Origin: Alicyclobacillus sp. SO9
GTDB taxonomy: Bacteria > Bacillota > Bacilli > Alicyclobacillales > Alicyclobacillaceae
Assembly (NCBI RefSeq): GCF_016406125.1
Contig: NZ_CP066339.1
Span: 2,852,001 to 2,916,000, forward strand
Reading direction: 5' to 3'
DNA: 64,000 bases
The stretch's first letter is position 1; each line of letters opens with the position of its first letter. Shown piece by piece: positions 1 through 9,649 of this stretch. The translations under genes and the position numbers were made by a program. Under the pieces are notes generated by a model. That model saw only the letters and a list, made by a program, of their open reading frames with translations. It made no database searches and was not told the DNA's origin.

Positions 1-72
1 GTAGATCTTCGGTTTTCGCACTCCCAGACGATTCAAGTTGGGGCCGTTTAACAGCAGTATATACGGACGCAT
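1..72 (-). CDS. aroQ: 3-dehydroquinate dehydratase type II, N-terminal fragment (runs off window)
   Basis: Only the first 24 codons are in the window. They read as the start of type II dehydroquinase, the shikimate-pathway enzyme that converts 3-dehydroquinate to 3-dehydroshikimate: the family signature LLLNGPNLNRLG sits at residues 6-17, and its Asn and Arg belong to the active-site region. The ATG is at 70-72 and is preceded by an AAAGGA ribosome-binding site about 8 bases upstream. Upstream is an extended -10 promoter. aroQ lies near the gcv genes in B. subtilis too, which fits. The rest of the protein cannot be judged. Confidence 0.85.
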   Translation of the reverse strand, partial: MRPYILLLNGPNLNRLGVRKPKIY

Positions 73-112
73 ACTCTCGTCCTTTCTACGCATCGATGAG
101 TAAATCGGTGTC

Positions 113-121
113 ATTGTACCA
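113..121 (-). promoter_or_regulatory. Extended -10 promoter for aroQ
   Basis: On the minus strand the sequence TGGTACAAT gives a TG-n extension in front of a TACAAT -10 box, about 40 bases before the aroQ start. The -35 region is poor, as is usual for extended -10 promoters. It separates aroQ from the gcv genes transcriptionally. Assignment is by sequence only. Confidence 0.5.
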
Positions 122-183
122 TAAGGATGGATGAACTGGAACTGCCTTATCGGCGTTATCTGCCGGAGCTACCATGAGACGCA

Positions 184-215
184 CCGGGTCTGCCATCGTT
201 GCACAACAGACCCGG
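184..215. repeat. 9-bp perfect inverted repeat between gcvPB and aroQ
   Basis: The arms CCGGGTCTG (184-192) and CAGACCCGG (207-215) are perfectly complementary around a 14-base loop that itself holds the palindrome TTGCACAA. It lies just past the gcvPB stop on the minus strand. No T tract follows on either strand, so it is not a classical intrinsic terminator. It may stabilise the gcv mRNA 3' end, act as a weak terminator, or be an operator. Confidence 0.55.
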
Positions 216-243
216 ACTTTCCTGCTACGACGTGGTCTTTGCG

Positions 244-1716
244 TCACACAGACTGTGAAAAATCATATCTCAACACTGGCGATCTCGCTGCCTTCACCTC
301 GTCCAGCCGCCCAATTACCGTACTGTGGGGTGCACTCGTCACAAGCTCAGGGCTCTCTTCTGCTTCTTTGGCAATTCGCAGCATGATGTCCGCAAACGCA
401 TCGAGGGTCTCAAGACTCTCCGTCTCGGTTGGCTCAATCATCAAACACTCCTCCACAATTAATGGAAAATAGATTGTCGGAGGATGAACACCGAAGTCCA
501 GCAGTCTCTTGGCAATATCCAATGTTTTGACTCCAGCCTTTTTCTGCCTTCGCCCAGACAGTACAAACTCATGTTTGCAAATATGATTAAAGGGCAGATC
601 ATAAGCGCCTTCCAGTTTTCGCATGAGGTAATTCGCAGATAAAACCGCTGTCTCGGAAACTTCCTTTAGTCCATCCGGCCCCATCGTGCGAATATAGGCG
701 TAAGCCCGTGCCAAAATTCCAAAGTTTCCATAGAATCCCTTGACTTTTCCAATGGACTGCGGTCCGTCGTAATGGAATACATAGGTACCATCCTCGGCGC
801 GTGCTACTGTCGGTTTCGGCAGATACGGAATCAAGAGGGATTTCACGCCCACAGGACCAGCACCCGGACCCCCTCCCCCGTGAGGTGTTGAAAAGGTTTT
901 GTGGAGATTCAGATGTACCACGTCGAAGCCCATGTCTCCCGGGCGAGCGTACCCCAGAATTGCGTTGGCATTGGCGCCATCGTAGTAGAGGAGTCCTCCG
1001 GCTTCGTGAACAATCTGGGCGATTTCAATGATTTGCGACTCAAACAGACCCAACGTACTTGGATTCGTAAGCATTAACGCCGCTGTATCCGGTCCAACCG
1101 CCTTTTTAAGTGCGTCCATGTTGACAGAACCGTCTTCATTTGACGCCACAGTGACGGCTTTCAACCCTGCCATCTTGACACTGGCTGGATTGGTCCCGTG
1201 AGCGGAATCAGGCACAATCACCTTATCACGGTGTTCACCCCTGTCACGGTGGTAGGAAGAAATCATCATGAGTCCTGTCCACTCGCCTTGAGCACCTGCT
1301 GCCGGTTGAAGACTGACTGCGTCCATGCCCGTAATCTCACCCAAATCCGTTTGCAGTTGATATAGAAGCTCCAACGCCCCTTGGACAGTTGACGCGGGCT
1401 GAAGTGGATGAATGTTGGCAAGCCCGGGAAGCTTAGCATATTTCTCGTTGCGTTTTGGGTTGTACTTCATGGTACAGGAGCCTAATGGATAAAACCCGGA
1501 ATCGACGCCGTGATTTCGGGTCGACAAGGCTGTATAGTGACGGATGACATCTACTTCGCTGACCTCAGGAAGATTTGCCGCTTTCTCTCGAACAAATCCC
1601 TCGATGCTGTCAAAGGACGCCTCAGGTACATCCAACTCAGGCAGACTGTATGCCTGCCTCCCCGTCTCTCCCAGTTCAAAGATTAACGCTTGCCGATTCT
1701 CTACTTGTGCACTCAT
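244..1716 (-). CDS. gcvPB: Glycine dehydrogenase (decarboxylating) subunit 2, P-protein beta half
   Basis: One half of the split P-protein of the glycine cleavage system, which decarboxylates glycine and passes the aminomethyl group to lipoylated H-protein in the cytoplasm. At 490 residues it has the normal length. The pyridoxal-phosphate lysine is K273 in the motif [17 protein letters not shown], and the [10 protein letters not shown] and TNPSTLG cofactor-pocket motifs are present. The ATG overlaps the gcvPA stop by 4 bases (ATGA), so translation of the two subunits is coupled. It is the last gene of gcvT-gcvPA-gcvPB. No H-protein gene is in the window. Confidence 0.97.
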   Translation of the reverse strand: MSAQVENRQALIFELGETGRQAYSLPELDVPEASFDSIEGFVREKAANLPEVSEVDVIRHYTALSTRNHGVDSGFYPLGSCTMKYNPKRNEKYAKLPGLANIHPLQPASTVQGALELLYQLQTDLGEITGMDAVSLQPAAGAQGEWTGLMMISSYHRDRGEHRDKVIVPDSAHGTNPASVKMAGLKAVTVASNEDGSVNMDALKKAVGPDTAALMLTNPSTLGLFESQIIEIAQIVHEAGGLLYYDGANANAILGYARPGDMGFDVVHLNLHKTFSTPHGGGGPGAGPVGVKSLLIPYLPKPTVARAEDGTYVFHYDGPQSIGKVKGFYGNFGILARAYAYIRTMGPDGLKEVSETAVLSANYLMRKLEGAYDLPFNHICKHEFVLSGRRQKKAGVKTLDIAKRLLDFGVHPPTIYFPLIVEECLMIEPTETESLETLDAFADIMLRIAKEAEESPELVTSAPHSTVIGRLDEVKAARSPVLRYDFSQSV

Positions 1717-3065
1717 AGCAGTCCCTCCAATTCTTCGCAGACTGCGTCCATCTCTTCCCGCGTCCGCATTTCGGTAACGTTAATGAGCAAGGTCCGTTCT
1801 AACTCCGGATAGTAGTCGTCTAAACGCAGTCCGAAGAAATATCCTCTCTCCAAGAGGGCATCCTGCAAAACTTTCGTGTCCGTTGGTACGCGAATAGTAA
1901 ACTCATTAAAGAACCCGTTCTTGAAGACGGTCTCGACGCCTTTAATGCTGTTCAGACGCTGCTCCAAATAATGAGCTTTGTGATAGTTCTGGGCAGCTAG
2001 TTCGTGCATTCCCGATGGTCCCATATACGCTAGAAACACCGTAGCCACCAGAGCATTCAGGGCTTGGTTTGAGCAAATGTTTGACGTCGCTTTTTCGCGT
2101 CGAATATGTTGTTCCCTTGCTTGCAGCGTGAGCACATACCCACGTTTGCCATCCGCATCGGTGGTTTCGCCGACAATGCGACCCGGCAAGCGTCTCATCA
2201 GTTCCTTTTTAGCGGCCATAATGCCAAGATACGGACCGCCGAAAGCCATCAGATTACCAAGGGCCTGGCCTTCTGCAATAACGAGATCGGCGCCTAATTC
2301 TCCAGGCGTTTTTAAAAGACCCAGTGCAATCGGATAGGTCGCAGCGACTAACAGCGCACCTTTCGCATGAGCCGTGTTCGCAATGGCTTCCAGGTCTTCA
2401 ATCCCACCAAAGAAGTTTGGGTATTGTACCAAAACGCCTGCGGTATCCTCGTCACAAATTTCTTCAAGAGTGTGACGGTCGACCCTCCCGTCAGACGCAT
2501 ACGGCAACTCTACAATTTCAATCGACTGGCCGGACGCATACGTCTTTACAACCTCTCTGTATTCTGGATTCACATTCTTAGCGACAATGAGTTTGTTGCG
2601 GCGGGTGTGTGCACAACAAACCAATCCCGCCTCAGCCATTGCGGTCGGACCATCATACATCGAAGCATTGGCCATGGCCATGCCAGTCAACTCGGATACC
2701 ATCGTCTGGTATTCGAAGATTGCCTGCAACATGCCCTGACTAATCTCAGCCTGATAGGGCGTATACGAGGTATAGAACTCGGACCTGCCTGCAATTGCAT
2801 CTATCACACTGGGCTGAAAGTGTTCATAACTTCCGGCGCCGAGAAAACTCGTAACGTGTTGAAGGTCTGCATTCTTTTCAGCAAGTTTAGCCATATGCCT
2901 GTCCAAGGTTATTTCAGACATGGCAGCTGGCAAATTTAACGGTGTTGTCATGCGAATGGATTCCGGAATATCCGAAAACAGTTCACCAATATTTGATAAT
3001 CCTAGATATGAGAGCATTTTTTGACGGGTCTCGTCCGTATGGGAAATATAACTAAATTGACTCAA
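1713..3065 (-). CDS. gcvPA: Glycine dehydrogenase (decarboxylating) subunit 1, P-protein alpha half
   Basis: Partner of GcvPB; the two form the active P-protein heterotetramer of glycine cleavage. About 450 residues, full length for the family, with the typical [11 protein letters not shown] and [10 protein letters not shown] segments in the N-terminal third. The open frame allows a TTG at 3071, but the ribosome-binding site GGGGAGG lies only 2 bases from that codon and 8 bases from the next in-frame TTG at 3065, so the second is chosen; both are TTG. It sits 57 bases after gcvT and overlaps gcvPB by 4 bases. Confidence 0.95.
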   Translation of the reverse strand: MSQFSYISHTDETRQKMLSYLGLSNIGELFSDIPESIRMTTPLNLPAAMSEITLDRHMAKLAEKNADLQHVTSFLGAGSYEHFQPSVIDAIAGRSEFYTSYTPYQAEISQGMLQAIFEYQTMVSELTGMAMANASMYDGPTAMAEAGLVCCAHTRRNKLIVAKNVNPEYREVVKTYASGQSIEIVELPYASDGRVDRHTLEEICDEDTAGVLVQYPNFFGGIEDLEAIANTAHAKGALLVAATYPIALGLLKTPGELGADLVIAEGQALGNLMAFGGPYLGIMAAKKELMRRLPGRIVGETTDADGKRGYVLTLQAREQHIRREKATSNICSNQALNALVATVFLAYMGPSGMHELAAQNYHKAHYLEQRLNSIKGVETVFKNGFFNEFTIRVPTDTKVLQDALLERGYFFGLRLDDYYPELERTLLINVTEMRTREEMDAVCEELEGLL

Positions 3066-3122
3066 ACTCAATTCCTCCCCCGTTGGCGAAGTTATTTTCG
3101 CCGTCTCTATGCACTTACAGTA

Positions 3123-4211
3123 TTAGCTGCGCTTGTAAAAAGGGGTTTCCACTACCTTTGCAGGTATCTCTCGATTACGAATACGGACACTGACTATGGT
3201 CTCGAGTTCGCTGAAGGAAACATCAACGATTGCCAGCGCAATCGGAACGCGCAACGTCGGCGACATTGTACCCGAAGTTACGTGTCCAATTTCCAGTCCA
3301 TCCTTGAGAACCGTGTATCCCTCTCTCGGGATTCCCCGTTCGAGCACCTGCAGGCCGACGACCTTCTTTGACAAGCCGTTCTCCTTCTGCTGCGTCAGCG
3401 CATCCTTTCCAATAAAATGATGTTTCTTTGTTTTTACCGCAAATCCAATTCCCGCCTCCAACGGACTAATATCTGCGGACAGTTCGTGCCCGTACAGAGG
3501 CAGCCTAGCTTCAAGGCGCAAAGTGTCTCGAGCACCCAGACCGCAAGGTTCAATACGCTCATCCGATTGCAGAATTGTTTTCCACAAGTGCTGTGCGTCA
3601 TTGGCATCCACATAGAGTTCAAAACCGTCTTCACCGGTATAACCAGTCCGAGAGACAATCGCAGTTCTTCCAGCGACTTTTAGTTCCTTAAACCGGAAAA
3701 ACGATATATCCGCTAAGTCTTCTTCTACATGTGCTTGCACGACCTCTTGGCTCAGTGGACCTTGGACCGCCAGTAATGCAATTTCGCTTGACTGATTCGT
3801 GAGGGCTACGTCAAAGCCGTCCGTATGTTCTTGCAGCCAATCGAAATCCTTCTCAATGTTACCAGCGTTCACTACAACCATGTAGTGCTGGTCACCTAGA
3901 CAATATACCAAGAGGTCGTCCACAGTACCACCATTTTCGTAGCACATTGCCGTGTACATGGCCCTGCCCGGATGAATCCGAGACAAGTCATTCGTCACCA
4001 GTGTTTGAAGAAAGCTGAAAGCATCTTCTCCTCTTACATCGAATTCTCCCATATGTGAAACATCAAACAGTCCCGCCTTCGTACGAACTGCTTCATGCTC
4101 CTGAATAATACCGGAAAATTGGACTGGCATATCCCAGCCTCCGAACTCAACGGTCTTCGCACCGCTTTCCTTATAAAGTGGAAAAATCGGCGTTCGCTTC
4201 AGCTCTGACAT
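3123..4211 (-). CDS. gcvT: Aminomethyltransferase, T-protein of the glycine cleavage system
   Basis: Transfers the methylene group from aminomethyl-lipoyl H-protein to tetrahydrofolate, releasing ammonia. 362 residues, the usual bacterial length. The N-terminal folate-binding fold carries [10 protein letters not shown], the [10 protein letters not shown] segment and the [11 protein letters not shown] motif; the C-terminal barrel starts near residue 280. The ATG has a GAGGGAGAG ribosome-binding site. First gene of the gcv operon, divergent from the SNF2 helicase gene. Only 122 bases separate the two starts, and I see no glycine riboswitch there (see findings). Confidence 0.97.
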   Translation of the reverse strand: MSELKRTPIFPLYKESGAKTVEFGGWDMPVQFSGIIQEHEAVRTKAGLFDVSHMGEFDVRGEDAFSFLQTLVTNDLSRIHPGRAMYTAMCYENGGTVDDLLVYCLGDQHYMVVVNAGNIEKDFDWLQEHTDGFDVALTNQSSEIALLAVQGPLSQEVVQAHVEEDLADISFFRFKELKVAGRTAIVSRTGYTGEDGFELYVDANDAQHLWKTILQSDERIEPCGLGARDTLRLEARLPLYGHELSADISPLEAGIGFAVKTKKHHFIGKDALTQQKENGLSKKVVGLQVLERGIPREGYTVLKDGLEIGHVTSGTMSPTLRVPIALAIVDVSFSELETIVSVRIRNREIPAKVVETPFYKRS

Positions 4212-4333
4212 CTACGTCTCTCCCTCTTTAGTCAAAGTGTTCCGCAGGGCCTTCATGAAATTCCCCAGACTTGATAATACTAATCACGCAGTCAGGTAGG
4301 GCATCGTGACTTAGTTTCCAAGGAGGCGCCTTT

Positions 4334-6061
4334 ATGGAACCGCAAGAAACCAGACTGGATTCTCCTGTCCCCGAAATCGTATGGCAGGATAATCATCTTA
4401 TCTCAGCGCTTACAGCATACAAAGAAAACGATTACCTTGGCAATACCAGTTCTGACCTCTGGTCTTTGTTTCAATTGGCGGTTTCTGCTAGAAAGGCGCA
4501 GTTAGCCAGTCACTTTGACGAATTATTGACATTAGATCACATTGATGGATTCAAACCCATGCGGCACCAAATTGAAACTGCCCAAAAAGTCTTGCAGCAA
4601 CTCCATGGTCGAGCAATTTTAGCAGATGAAGTGGGACTTGGAAAAACCATCGAAGCGGGACTCATTTTAAAGGAGTACATGTTGCGGCAAATGGTCAAAA
4701 AAGCCTTAATCCTTGTACCCGCATCCCTCGTGTTGCAGTGGACTCGGGAACTCAGTCAGAAATTTAACATTCGCTGTTTTGCGCAGCGCAATGAATGGAG
4801 TTGGAGTGAACACGACATCATAATTGCCTCTCTGGATACGGCCAAGCGAGAGCCTCACCGGGAAATTGTACTTCAACAGTCATGGGACTTGGTCATTATA
4901 GATGAAGCCCATAAACTAAAGAACACCAAAACGAAAAACTGGCAGATGGTGAACCAGATTCCAAACAAGTTCATGCTCCTGCTCACCGCTACACCAATCC
5001 AAAACAATCTCAAAGAACTCCACACGCTCGTGACGCTGTTAAAGCCAGGTCACTTAGGAAATCCTGTGGCGTTTCAAAAAGAACATTTGCAGTCGTCAAG
5101 AGTTCCAAAGGATGCCGCATTGCTGAAAGAACAAGTCGGTCACGTTATGATTCGCAACCGGAGAATGGACGGGGAAACCAATTTACCGCCTAGAGAGGTA
5201 CAGTCCATTCCTATTCGACTGGGGGCTGACGAGAGAGAATTGTACGATGCAGTACAGGTCTTCCTGAAGGAAGAATATGAGGAGCGCCAGCAAACGAGAG
5301 CTTCGGTACTTCCGCTCATCACGCTTCAGCGTGAAATTTGCAGTTCTCCTTATGCAGCCATGATTACGCTTCAAAAGATGTTGAAAAGAGCAAAGTCTGA
5401 GCAGCGCATAGAGGCACTGCAGCGTCTGATGGCAATGGCTGAGAAAGTCGGCAGCTACACGAAGGTAAACCGCGTGCTTGAACTTTTGCAACAAATCGAT
5501 GACAAATGCATCGTGTTTACAGAGTATCGAGCAACACAGGATTTTCTCTTGTACCTGCTGCGTAAAAATGGCATTAGTGCTGTCCCGTTTCGGGGAGGAT
5601 TTGGACGCGGCAAAAAAGACTGGATGAAAGACTTATTCGCTCGCAAAATGCAGGTTCTGGTTGCAACCGAATCAGGCGGTGAAGGGATTAACCTGCAGTT
5701 TTGTCATCATATGATTAACTTTGACTTGCCGTGGAACCCAATGCGTTTGGAACAGCGAATCGGGCGAATTCACCGACTGGGTCAGCAAGAGAACGTTCAT
5801 ATCTATAATTTGTCCACCGAAGACACGATTGAAGAACATATTGTGCATCTGCTTCAGGAGAAGATTAAAATGTTCGAGCTTGTCATTGGCGACTTGGACT
5901 TTATTGTGGGAGACATTGAAATTGGCGACAAATTCGATAAACAGGTGTTGGATTGGGTTATGACAAGCAACAGTAAAGCAGATCTACAGGAAAAACTAGA
6001 CACATACGGCAATCAGTTGCTCACACAACTAGACCGTTCAAACAAGGAGGCAAATTCGTGA
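4334..6061 (+). CDS. yqhH: SNF2-family DEAH helicase/ATPase (YqhH type)
   Basis: A superfamily 2 ATPase expected to translocate on duplex DNA; its cellular job is not established. 575 residues. Visible motifs: Q-motif region near 75, Walker A DEVGLGKT at 98-105, DEAH at 190-193, TATP at 218-220, and a helicase-C domain with the SNF2 motif VI stretch QRIGRIHRLGQ around 480. No extra DNA-binding domain is obvious. ATG at 4334 has the ribosome-binding site AGGAGG 7 bases upstream. It overlaps yqhG by 4 bases and diverges from gcvT, the same arrangement as yqhH-yqhG in B. subtilis. The symbol follows that homology. Confidence 0.92.
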   Translation: MEPQETRLDSPVPEIVWQDNHLISALTAYKENDYLGNTSSDLWSLFQLAVSARKAQLASHFDELLTLDHIDGFKPMRHQIETAQKVLQQLHGRAILADEVGLGKTIEAGLILKEYMLRQMVKKALILVPASLVLQWTRELSQKFNIRCFAQRNEWSWSEHDIIIASLDTAKREPHREIVLQQSWDLVIIDEAHKLKNTKTKNWQMVNQIPNKFMLLLTATPIQNNLKELHTLVTLLKPGHLGNPVAFQKEHLQSSRVPKDAALLKEQVGHVMIRNRRMDGETNLPPREVQSIPIRLGADERELYDAVQVFLKEEYEERQQTRASVLPLITLQREICSSPYAAMITLQKMLKRAKSEQRIEALQRLMAMAEKVGSYTKVNRVLELLQQIDDKCIVFTEYRATQDFLLYLLRKNGISAVPFRGGFGRGKKDWMKDLFARKMQVLVATESGGEGINLQFCHHMINFDLPWNPMRLEQRIGRIHRLGQQENVHIYNLSTEDTIEEHIVHLLQEKIKMFELVIGDLDFIVGDIEIGDKFDKQVLDWVMTSNSKADLQEKLDTYGNQLLTQLDRSNKEANS

Positions 6062-6999
6062 GCACTTCAGCTTCTGCTCGTATACCGCTGCGTCTAAAAG
6101 ACGAAAGAATCACCTTTTGTGACCAGTTCTTTGCAGCAGTAAAGGCTAGTACTAGATACCGCGCGCCGAATTACAGAGAGTACGAATTACCGCGCGATGT
6201 TGACAAAGAGCTCACTGACAGACCCTATTATTGGCTGTGGGTTGAGCAGACAGGTCAAGAAGTTGAGCCTACGAGATTAAGGTTGGCGTTTACGTCTGAG
6301 GCCTTGGAGCGGGAAAACGAGAGACTTCATGATGAAGCCTGGGCGAACGTGAATGCTGAAACCATGACTGACGTCGAACGCATGTTTTTCCGTCCTCCCA
6401 CAGCAGAGTTGTTATCGCTGGGAGGATTTCGCCTCGATAAAATCATAAATTCAGTGTTGGGTCGAGGTCAGGTAGCCTGTGTGCGTCCGAAACACTGTAC
6501 TGATGATGTCGCCCTTGTCCCATGGCTGCTGCTTAATGCAGTGGTCTCATACAAATGCGATTTTACAAAACAAGAATTCGTATCACTGGGTGTCTGCCTT
6601 CTCAACCAGCAAATTGTGGATGGGTTTTTCGACGCCATTTCCCACATACCCATGGAAAGCGTAACAGTTCAGACGCTTGCGGGCCAAAGTCCAGGGATAA
6701 AAGGAGATGCTGCAAGCTTACTTGAGGATGGTTTTCTGCTGTTGCAGCAACACCTGAACCGCAAACTAGTGCATCAGCCCCACAGATGGGCAGAAGAGGC
6801 CAGGCAGCGGCTTGATGACGATCTCGAACAATTAGATGTATATTACGCAAGCCTTCTGTCGAGCGATCCAGAGGCTGATGAACCGGTAATCCGAGCCGAC
6901 CACCAAAGGAAGCGCCGTGAACTGATTTCAAGAGCAGAACCCAAAATTGAAATCAGTATAAGCCAGGCAGCAGTTGTCGGTCTCGTAGAAAAGGCGTAA
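6058..6999 (+). CDS. yqhG: YqhG family protein of unknown function
   Basis: 313 residues, soluble, with no signal peptide, membrane segment or catalytic motif that I recognise. The sequence resembles the YqhG family, which in Bacillales follows the SNF2 helicase gene; no activity is established. GTG start overlapping the helicase stop by 4 bases, with GGAGGC upstream inside the helicase gene, so the two products are probably made in linked amounts. The C-terminal quarter is charged and likely helical. A role as partner or substrate adaptor of the SNF2 protein is inference from the coupling only. Confidence 0.85.
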   Translation: MSTSASARIPLRLKDERITFCDQFFAAVKASTRYRAPNYREYELPRDVDKELTDRPYYWLWVEQTGQEVEPTRLRLAFTSEALERENERLHDEAWANVNAETMTDVERMFFRPPTAELLSLGGFRLDKIINSVLGRGQVACVRPKHCTDDVALVPWLLLNAVVSYKCDFTKQEFVSLGVCLLNQQIVDGFFDAISHIPMESVTVQTLAGQSPGIKGDAASLLEDGFLLLQQHLNRKLVHQPHRWAEEARQRLDDDLEQLDVYYASLLSSDPEADEPVIRADHQRKRRELISRAEPKIEISISQAAVVGLVEKA

Positions 7000-7122
7000 C
7001 AGCAGCCATCATCGTACAACCTTATGCAGGGTGCCCGTGATTCTCTGATATGACACTCTGGGTGCATCACTCAGCGAAGACCACGTGTTTCCCAAATTCC
7101 GTTCAGAGGTAAGGGATGGTGC

Positions 7123-8043
7123 TCAGGTAAGCGATTCGAGATTCCGCTGACGGGCGTCTTCCCCATCCACCTTGGCCAGTTTGCTCATCTGCATGATACG
7201 GCTTCGAAGCGGTCCAACCGACTCCAGAATATCCTCTCCATTGCGTTTATAGATATTTGGCGGTGCGTAGTTGCTCGTAAACCAGGTTGGTAATCCAGCG
7301 TGAAACCGTGTGTTCACAATGCGAAATAACTTCTCAAGCGTGAATTCATTGGCGCGTTCTTGAGCGAATTCATCAATGCCGAGAACAGGTACACTGGAGC
7401 ACGTTTCGAGAAATGCCTCCAGGTCTCCTCCCTCCGCAACGATTTGCCGCATTCTGTCGAAAATTGTATCAGAGCGGACAAAAAGACAAGGAATGTCCCG
7501 ACTTACCAGCTTATTCAAGACAGCCAACATTAAATGAGTTTTTCCAACTCCCGGCGGTCCAAACAAGTATACACCGGACATCTCTGCCCCAATTTCGTAA
7601 CGATTCGCAAATCGTTCAGCGAAAGACAGCAGCTTTGGATATTTGCGTCTTTGCTCTGTCGGAAAGTTCGCAAATTGAAAACTAGTGTCTTGAGGCAATG
7701 CCCCAGCCACATTGAACCACTTGCGCAGTTTCTGCCGTCCCCTGTGGTCTGCAAACGGCTGGCACCTGTCCACTCGTACAGTCACCTGGTTGCCATACTG
7801 TTCAAGTGTCTGCTCAAAACCTTTCATGTCACCCTCTTTGCCGCACCGGTTGTATCCCTGACAGAGTGCGCAAATCGACTTTTGTCTTAAGTACTCAAAC
7901 AATAAGGCTCGCCTTCGAAGTATCTCCTCATCCGGAACACTCCATAAATCCAACTCTGGAATCCGTTGGCGAAAGTACTCCGAATTGTATCTGTCATTGA
8001 CTTTTCTCCATTCAGGCGGAATCATTTCCTTAATGTGCTGCAT
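7123..8043 (-). CDS. DnaI/DnaC-like AAA+ helicase-loader protein
   Basis: 306 residues with the architecture of the primosomal helicase loader DnaI: an N-terminal region with a possible zinc site (C58, C61, C67, C94) followed by an AAA+ domain with Walker A GPPGVGKT at 162-169 and Walker B ending IDE at 223-225, plus a probable arginine finger near SRIMQ in the C-terminus. DnaI delivers the replicative helicase DnaC/DnaB. In B. subtilis dnaI sits beside dnaB elsewhere, so this could be the loader itself at a new place or a paralogue. ATG with AAAGGAGG 8 bases upstream. It lies 39 bases after aroK. Confidence 0.8.
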   Translation of the reverse strand: MQHIKEMIPPEWRKVNDRYNSEYFRQRIPELDLWSVPDEEILRRRALLFEYLRQKSICALCQGYNRCGKEGDMKGFEQTLEQYGNQVTVRVDRCQPFADHRGRQKLRKWFNVAGALPQDTSFQFANFPTEQRRKYPKLLSFAERFANRYEIGAEMSGVYLFGPPGVGKTHLMLAVLNKLVSRDIPCLFVRSDTIFDRMRQIVAEGGDLEAFLETCSSVPVLGIDEFAQERANEFTLEKLFRIVNTRFHAGLPTWFTSNYAPPNIYKRNGEDILESVGPLRSRIMQMSKLAKVDGEDARQRNLESLT

Positions 8044-8082
8044 CGGAGCATCCTCCTTTCACCGCAATGTGCACTGCAAACA

Positions 8083-8607
8083 TCAACAAAAGTCACGTAT
8101 CTGTTTACGGATCTCCGTTACAATATCAGACGGAGTCAGGTGGTCTGCATCAACTGTGTAGTGGGCTGTCTGTGTGTAAATTGGATTTCTATATTCTAAC
8201 AACTCTCTCATATGATTGAGAGGATGTTCTGCATTACTTAACGGCCGGTCAGTGTCATCCTGCTGAATGCGCGACAGCGCCGTTTGGGCGTGAACGCGCA
8301 GGAGGACAACATAGAAATGCTTCGCCAGTAATTCTCTGCTGGGTTCGTAGGTAACGATTCCTCCGCCTGTTGCGCAGACTAAGCCACATTCTCTTTTTAT
8401 AACTGATGCCAATGCCGCTTGCTCGCACTCGCGAAAAAAGGATTCCCCTTTTTGGCGAATAATTTGTCCTGGTGTCATACCCGCCGCGCGAGTGACTTCT
8501 TCATCTGTATCTATAAACTCACAACCAAGTTGCGCAGCTAATTCTTTGCCAACCGTTGACTTTCCAGATGCCATAAAACCAATCAAAGCCACAGGACGCA
8601 TGCCCAT
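8083..8607 (-). CDS. aroK: Shikimate kinase
   Basis: Phosphorylates shikimate at the 3-hydroxyl with ATP in aromatic amino-acid synthesis. 174 residues, normal. P-loop GFMASGKST at 10-18, the DTDEEV shikimate-binding Asp segment near 34-39, the GGG motif of the shikimate site near 81-83 and the lid region with DRPLS. Start ATG at 8607 with GGAGGT only a few bases upstream; a second ATG two codons later has better spacing and cannot be excluded. It follows comGG, as in B. subtilis. Confidence 0.95.
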   Translation of the reverse strand: MGMRPVALIGFMASGKSTVGKELAAQLGCEFIDTDEEVTRAAGMTPGQIIRQKGESFFRECEQAALASVIKRECGLVCATGGGIVTYEPSRELLAKHFYVVLLRVHAQTALSRIQQDDTDRPLSNAEHPLNHMRELLEYRNPIYTQTAHYTVDADHLTPSDIVTEIRKQIRDFC

Positions 8608-8657
8608 TATACCTCCAGTCCTATTATCCTATCACAGGCAAAAGGTGTCGAATAGAG

Positions 8658-9119
8658 TTATTTAACTGTAATCCGCAGATCGCTGTCCGTCCATTGAACA
8701 ATCTTCCGTTTCAGCAAATTGTATTGAAACGAGATTGTGTGAAATGCCTTTCCCTGAGAGGCTTGCACGAGCACTCTGACGACGCCGACATCCGATGCAT
8801 TGTCGATTCGGACTTGAATATCCCCGCTTTTTCCTTGTATATCAGGAGACTCGATTTCTCGTCGGTAGCCTGCTGACACTTCACCACGAGACAACTTGTT
8901 TAAAACAATATTCGTCTCACTCCGAGCAAGGTAGTACGCTGTATCGGCGCTTTGTTCCATGAAAACAACATCCAAAATAGATTTTGACATTAATGCAAAA
9001 AGCGATATGAGAATAGACATGCTCACTAAGAAACCAAGTACAGAGAGGAGCACACTTCCGTTCGTCCACCCTAAGCGCTGTCGATTTTGTTGTCGTTTCG
9101 TTTGCCGGTCTGTATTCAC
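8658..9119 (-). CDS. comGG: ComGG-like minor pseudopilin
   Basis: Last gene of the competence pseudopilus operon. 153 residues: a basic leader of about 20 residues, one hydrophobic segment at roughly 22-45 (VLLSVLGFLVSMSILISLF), then a soluble domain. The glutamate at position 5 of normal pilins is not present after the NGS sequence, as is also known for ComGG of B. subtilis. GTG start overlaps the comGF stop by 4 bases (GTGA). Assigned mainly by position after comGF and before aroK; sequence similarity alone would be weak. Confidence 0.75.
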   Translation of the reverse strand: MNTDRQTKRQQNRQRLGWTNGSVLLSVLGFLVSMSILISLFALMSKSILDVVFMEQSADTAYYLARSETNIVLNKLSRGEVSAGYRREIESPDIQGKSGDIQVRIDNASDVGVVRVLVQASQGKAFHTISFQYNLLKRKIVQWTDSDLRITVK

Positions 9120-9649
9120 GACACCTGCCTCAGTGCGTCTACTGTCTTGTTCAATGCACGCGATGTCTTGTGTAATTTGTCTTGTTTCGTTACATACAGC
9201 CGCGAGGCCTGAATCATTTCATCATATCCATTCCTGAAATGTACAGTAATTTGCAGCACTCTGCCACGGTCTTCTGCAGTGAGAGTCCGGACGCCATCCG
9301 CCAATACGGTAGTACCTCCTCCGATTCGCACCCTAACACACTGTCCATTGCTATTTACATAATAGCGATAGGTGTCACCATTGACCCACAAAGTGAACGA
9401 GGTCCGACCCATCCCTACTTTAGACGCGGCGTGAATATCCTGCGTCAGCGAACGTCTGAGTGAAATACCCATAATCAGCGTTTGAACGTGACGGTCTGAC
9501 CCTGTGTATCCCTGCCACAGTGTTAAATAGAAGACCAGTGCAGAGGACAAAAAGACGGCGCCCAAAAACAAGGACACCGTGACTTCAAGCAGGGAAAAAC
9601 CGGTCTCCGGAGTTCCCTTACACGGCTGATAGCACCCATTTGGTGACAA
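9116..9649 (-). CDS. comGF: ComGF-like minor pseudopilin
   Basis: Pilin-like protein with the leader sequence ending ETG followed by FSLLEVTVSLFLGA, that is, a prepilin peptidase site and a Glu at mature position 5, then a soluble beta-rich domain. The open frame extends back to 9802, but that start would overlap comGE by 185 bases. The only start codons between the comGE end and the pilin motif are a TTG at 9649 and an adjacent CTG at 9652, so 9649 (about 177 residues) is chosen. Its ribosome-binding site is weak, suggesting translational coupling to comGE. The start is uncertain; the gene is not. Confidence 0.8.
   Translation of the reverse strand: MSPNGCYQPCKGTPETGFSLLEVTVSLFLGAVFLSSALVFYLTLWQGYTGSDRHVQTLIMGISLRRSLTQDIHAASKVGMGRTSFTLWVNGDTYRYYVNSNGQCVRVRIGGGTTVLADGVRTLTAEDRGRVLQITVHFRNGYDEMIQASRLYVTKQDKLHKTSRALNKTVDALRQVS

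Noticed and set aside
2367-2939. 190-codon plus-strand frame opposite gcvPA
   Set aside because: Lies wholly inside a well-conserved gene on the other strand, with no ribosome-binding site or recognisable protein; a shadow frame.
4212-4333. Glycine riboswitch
   Set aside because: Interval too short for the tandem form and no conserved aptamer core was visible.
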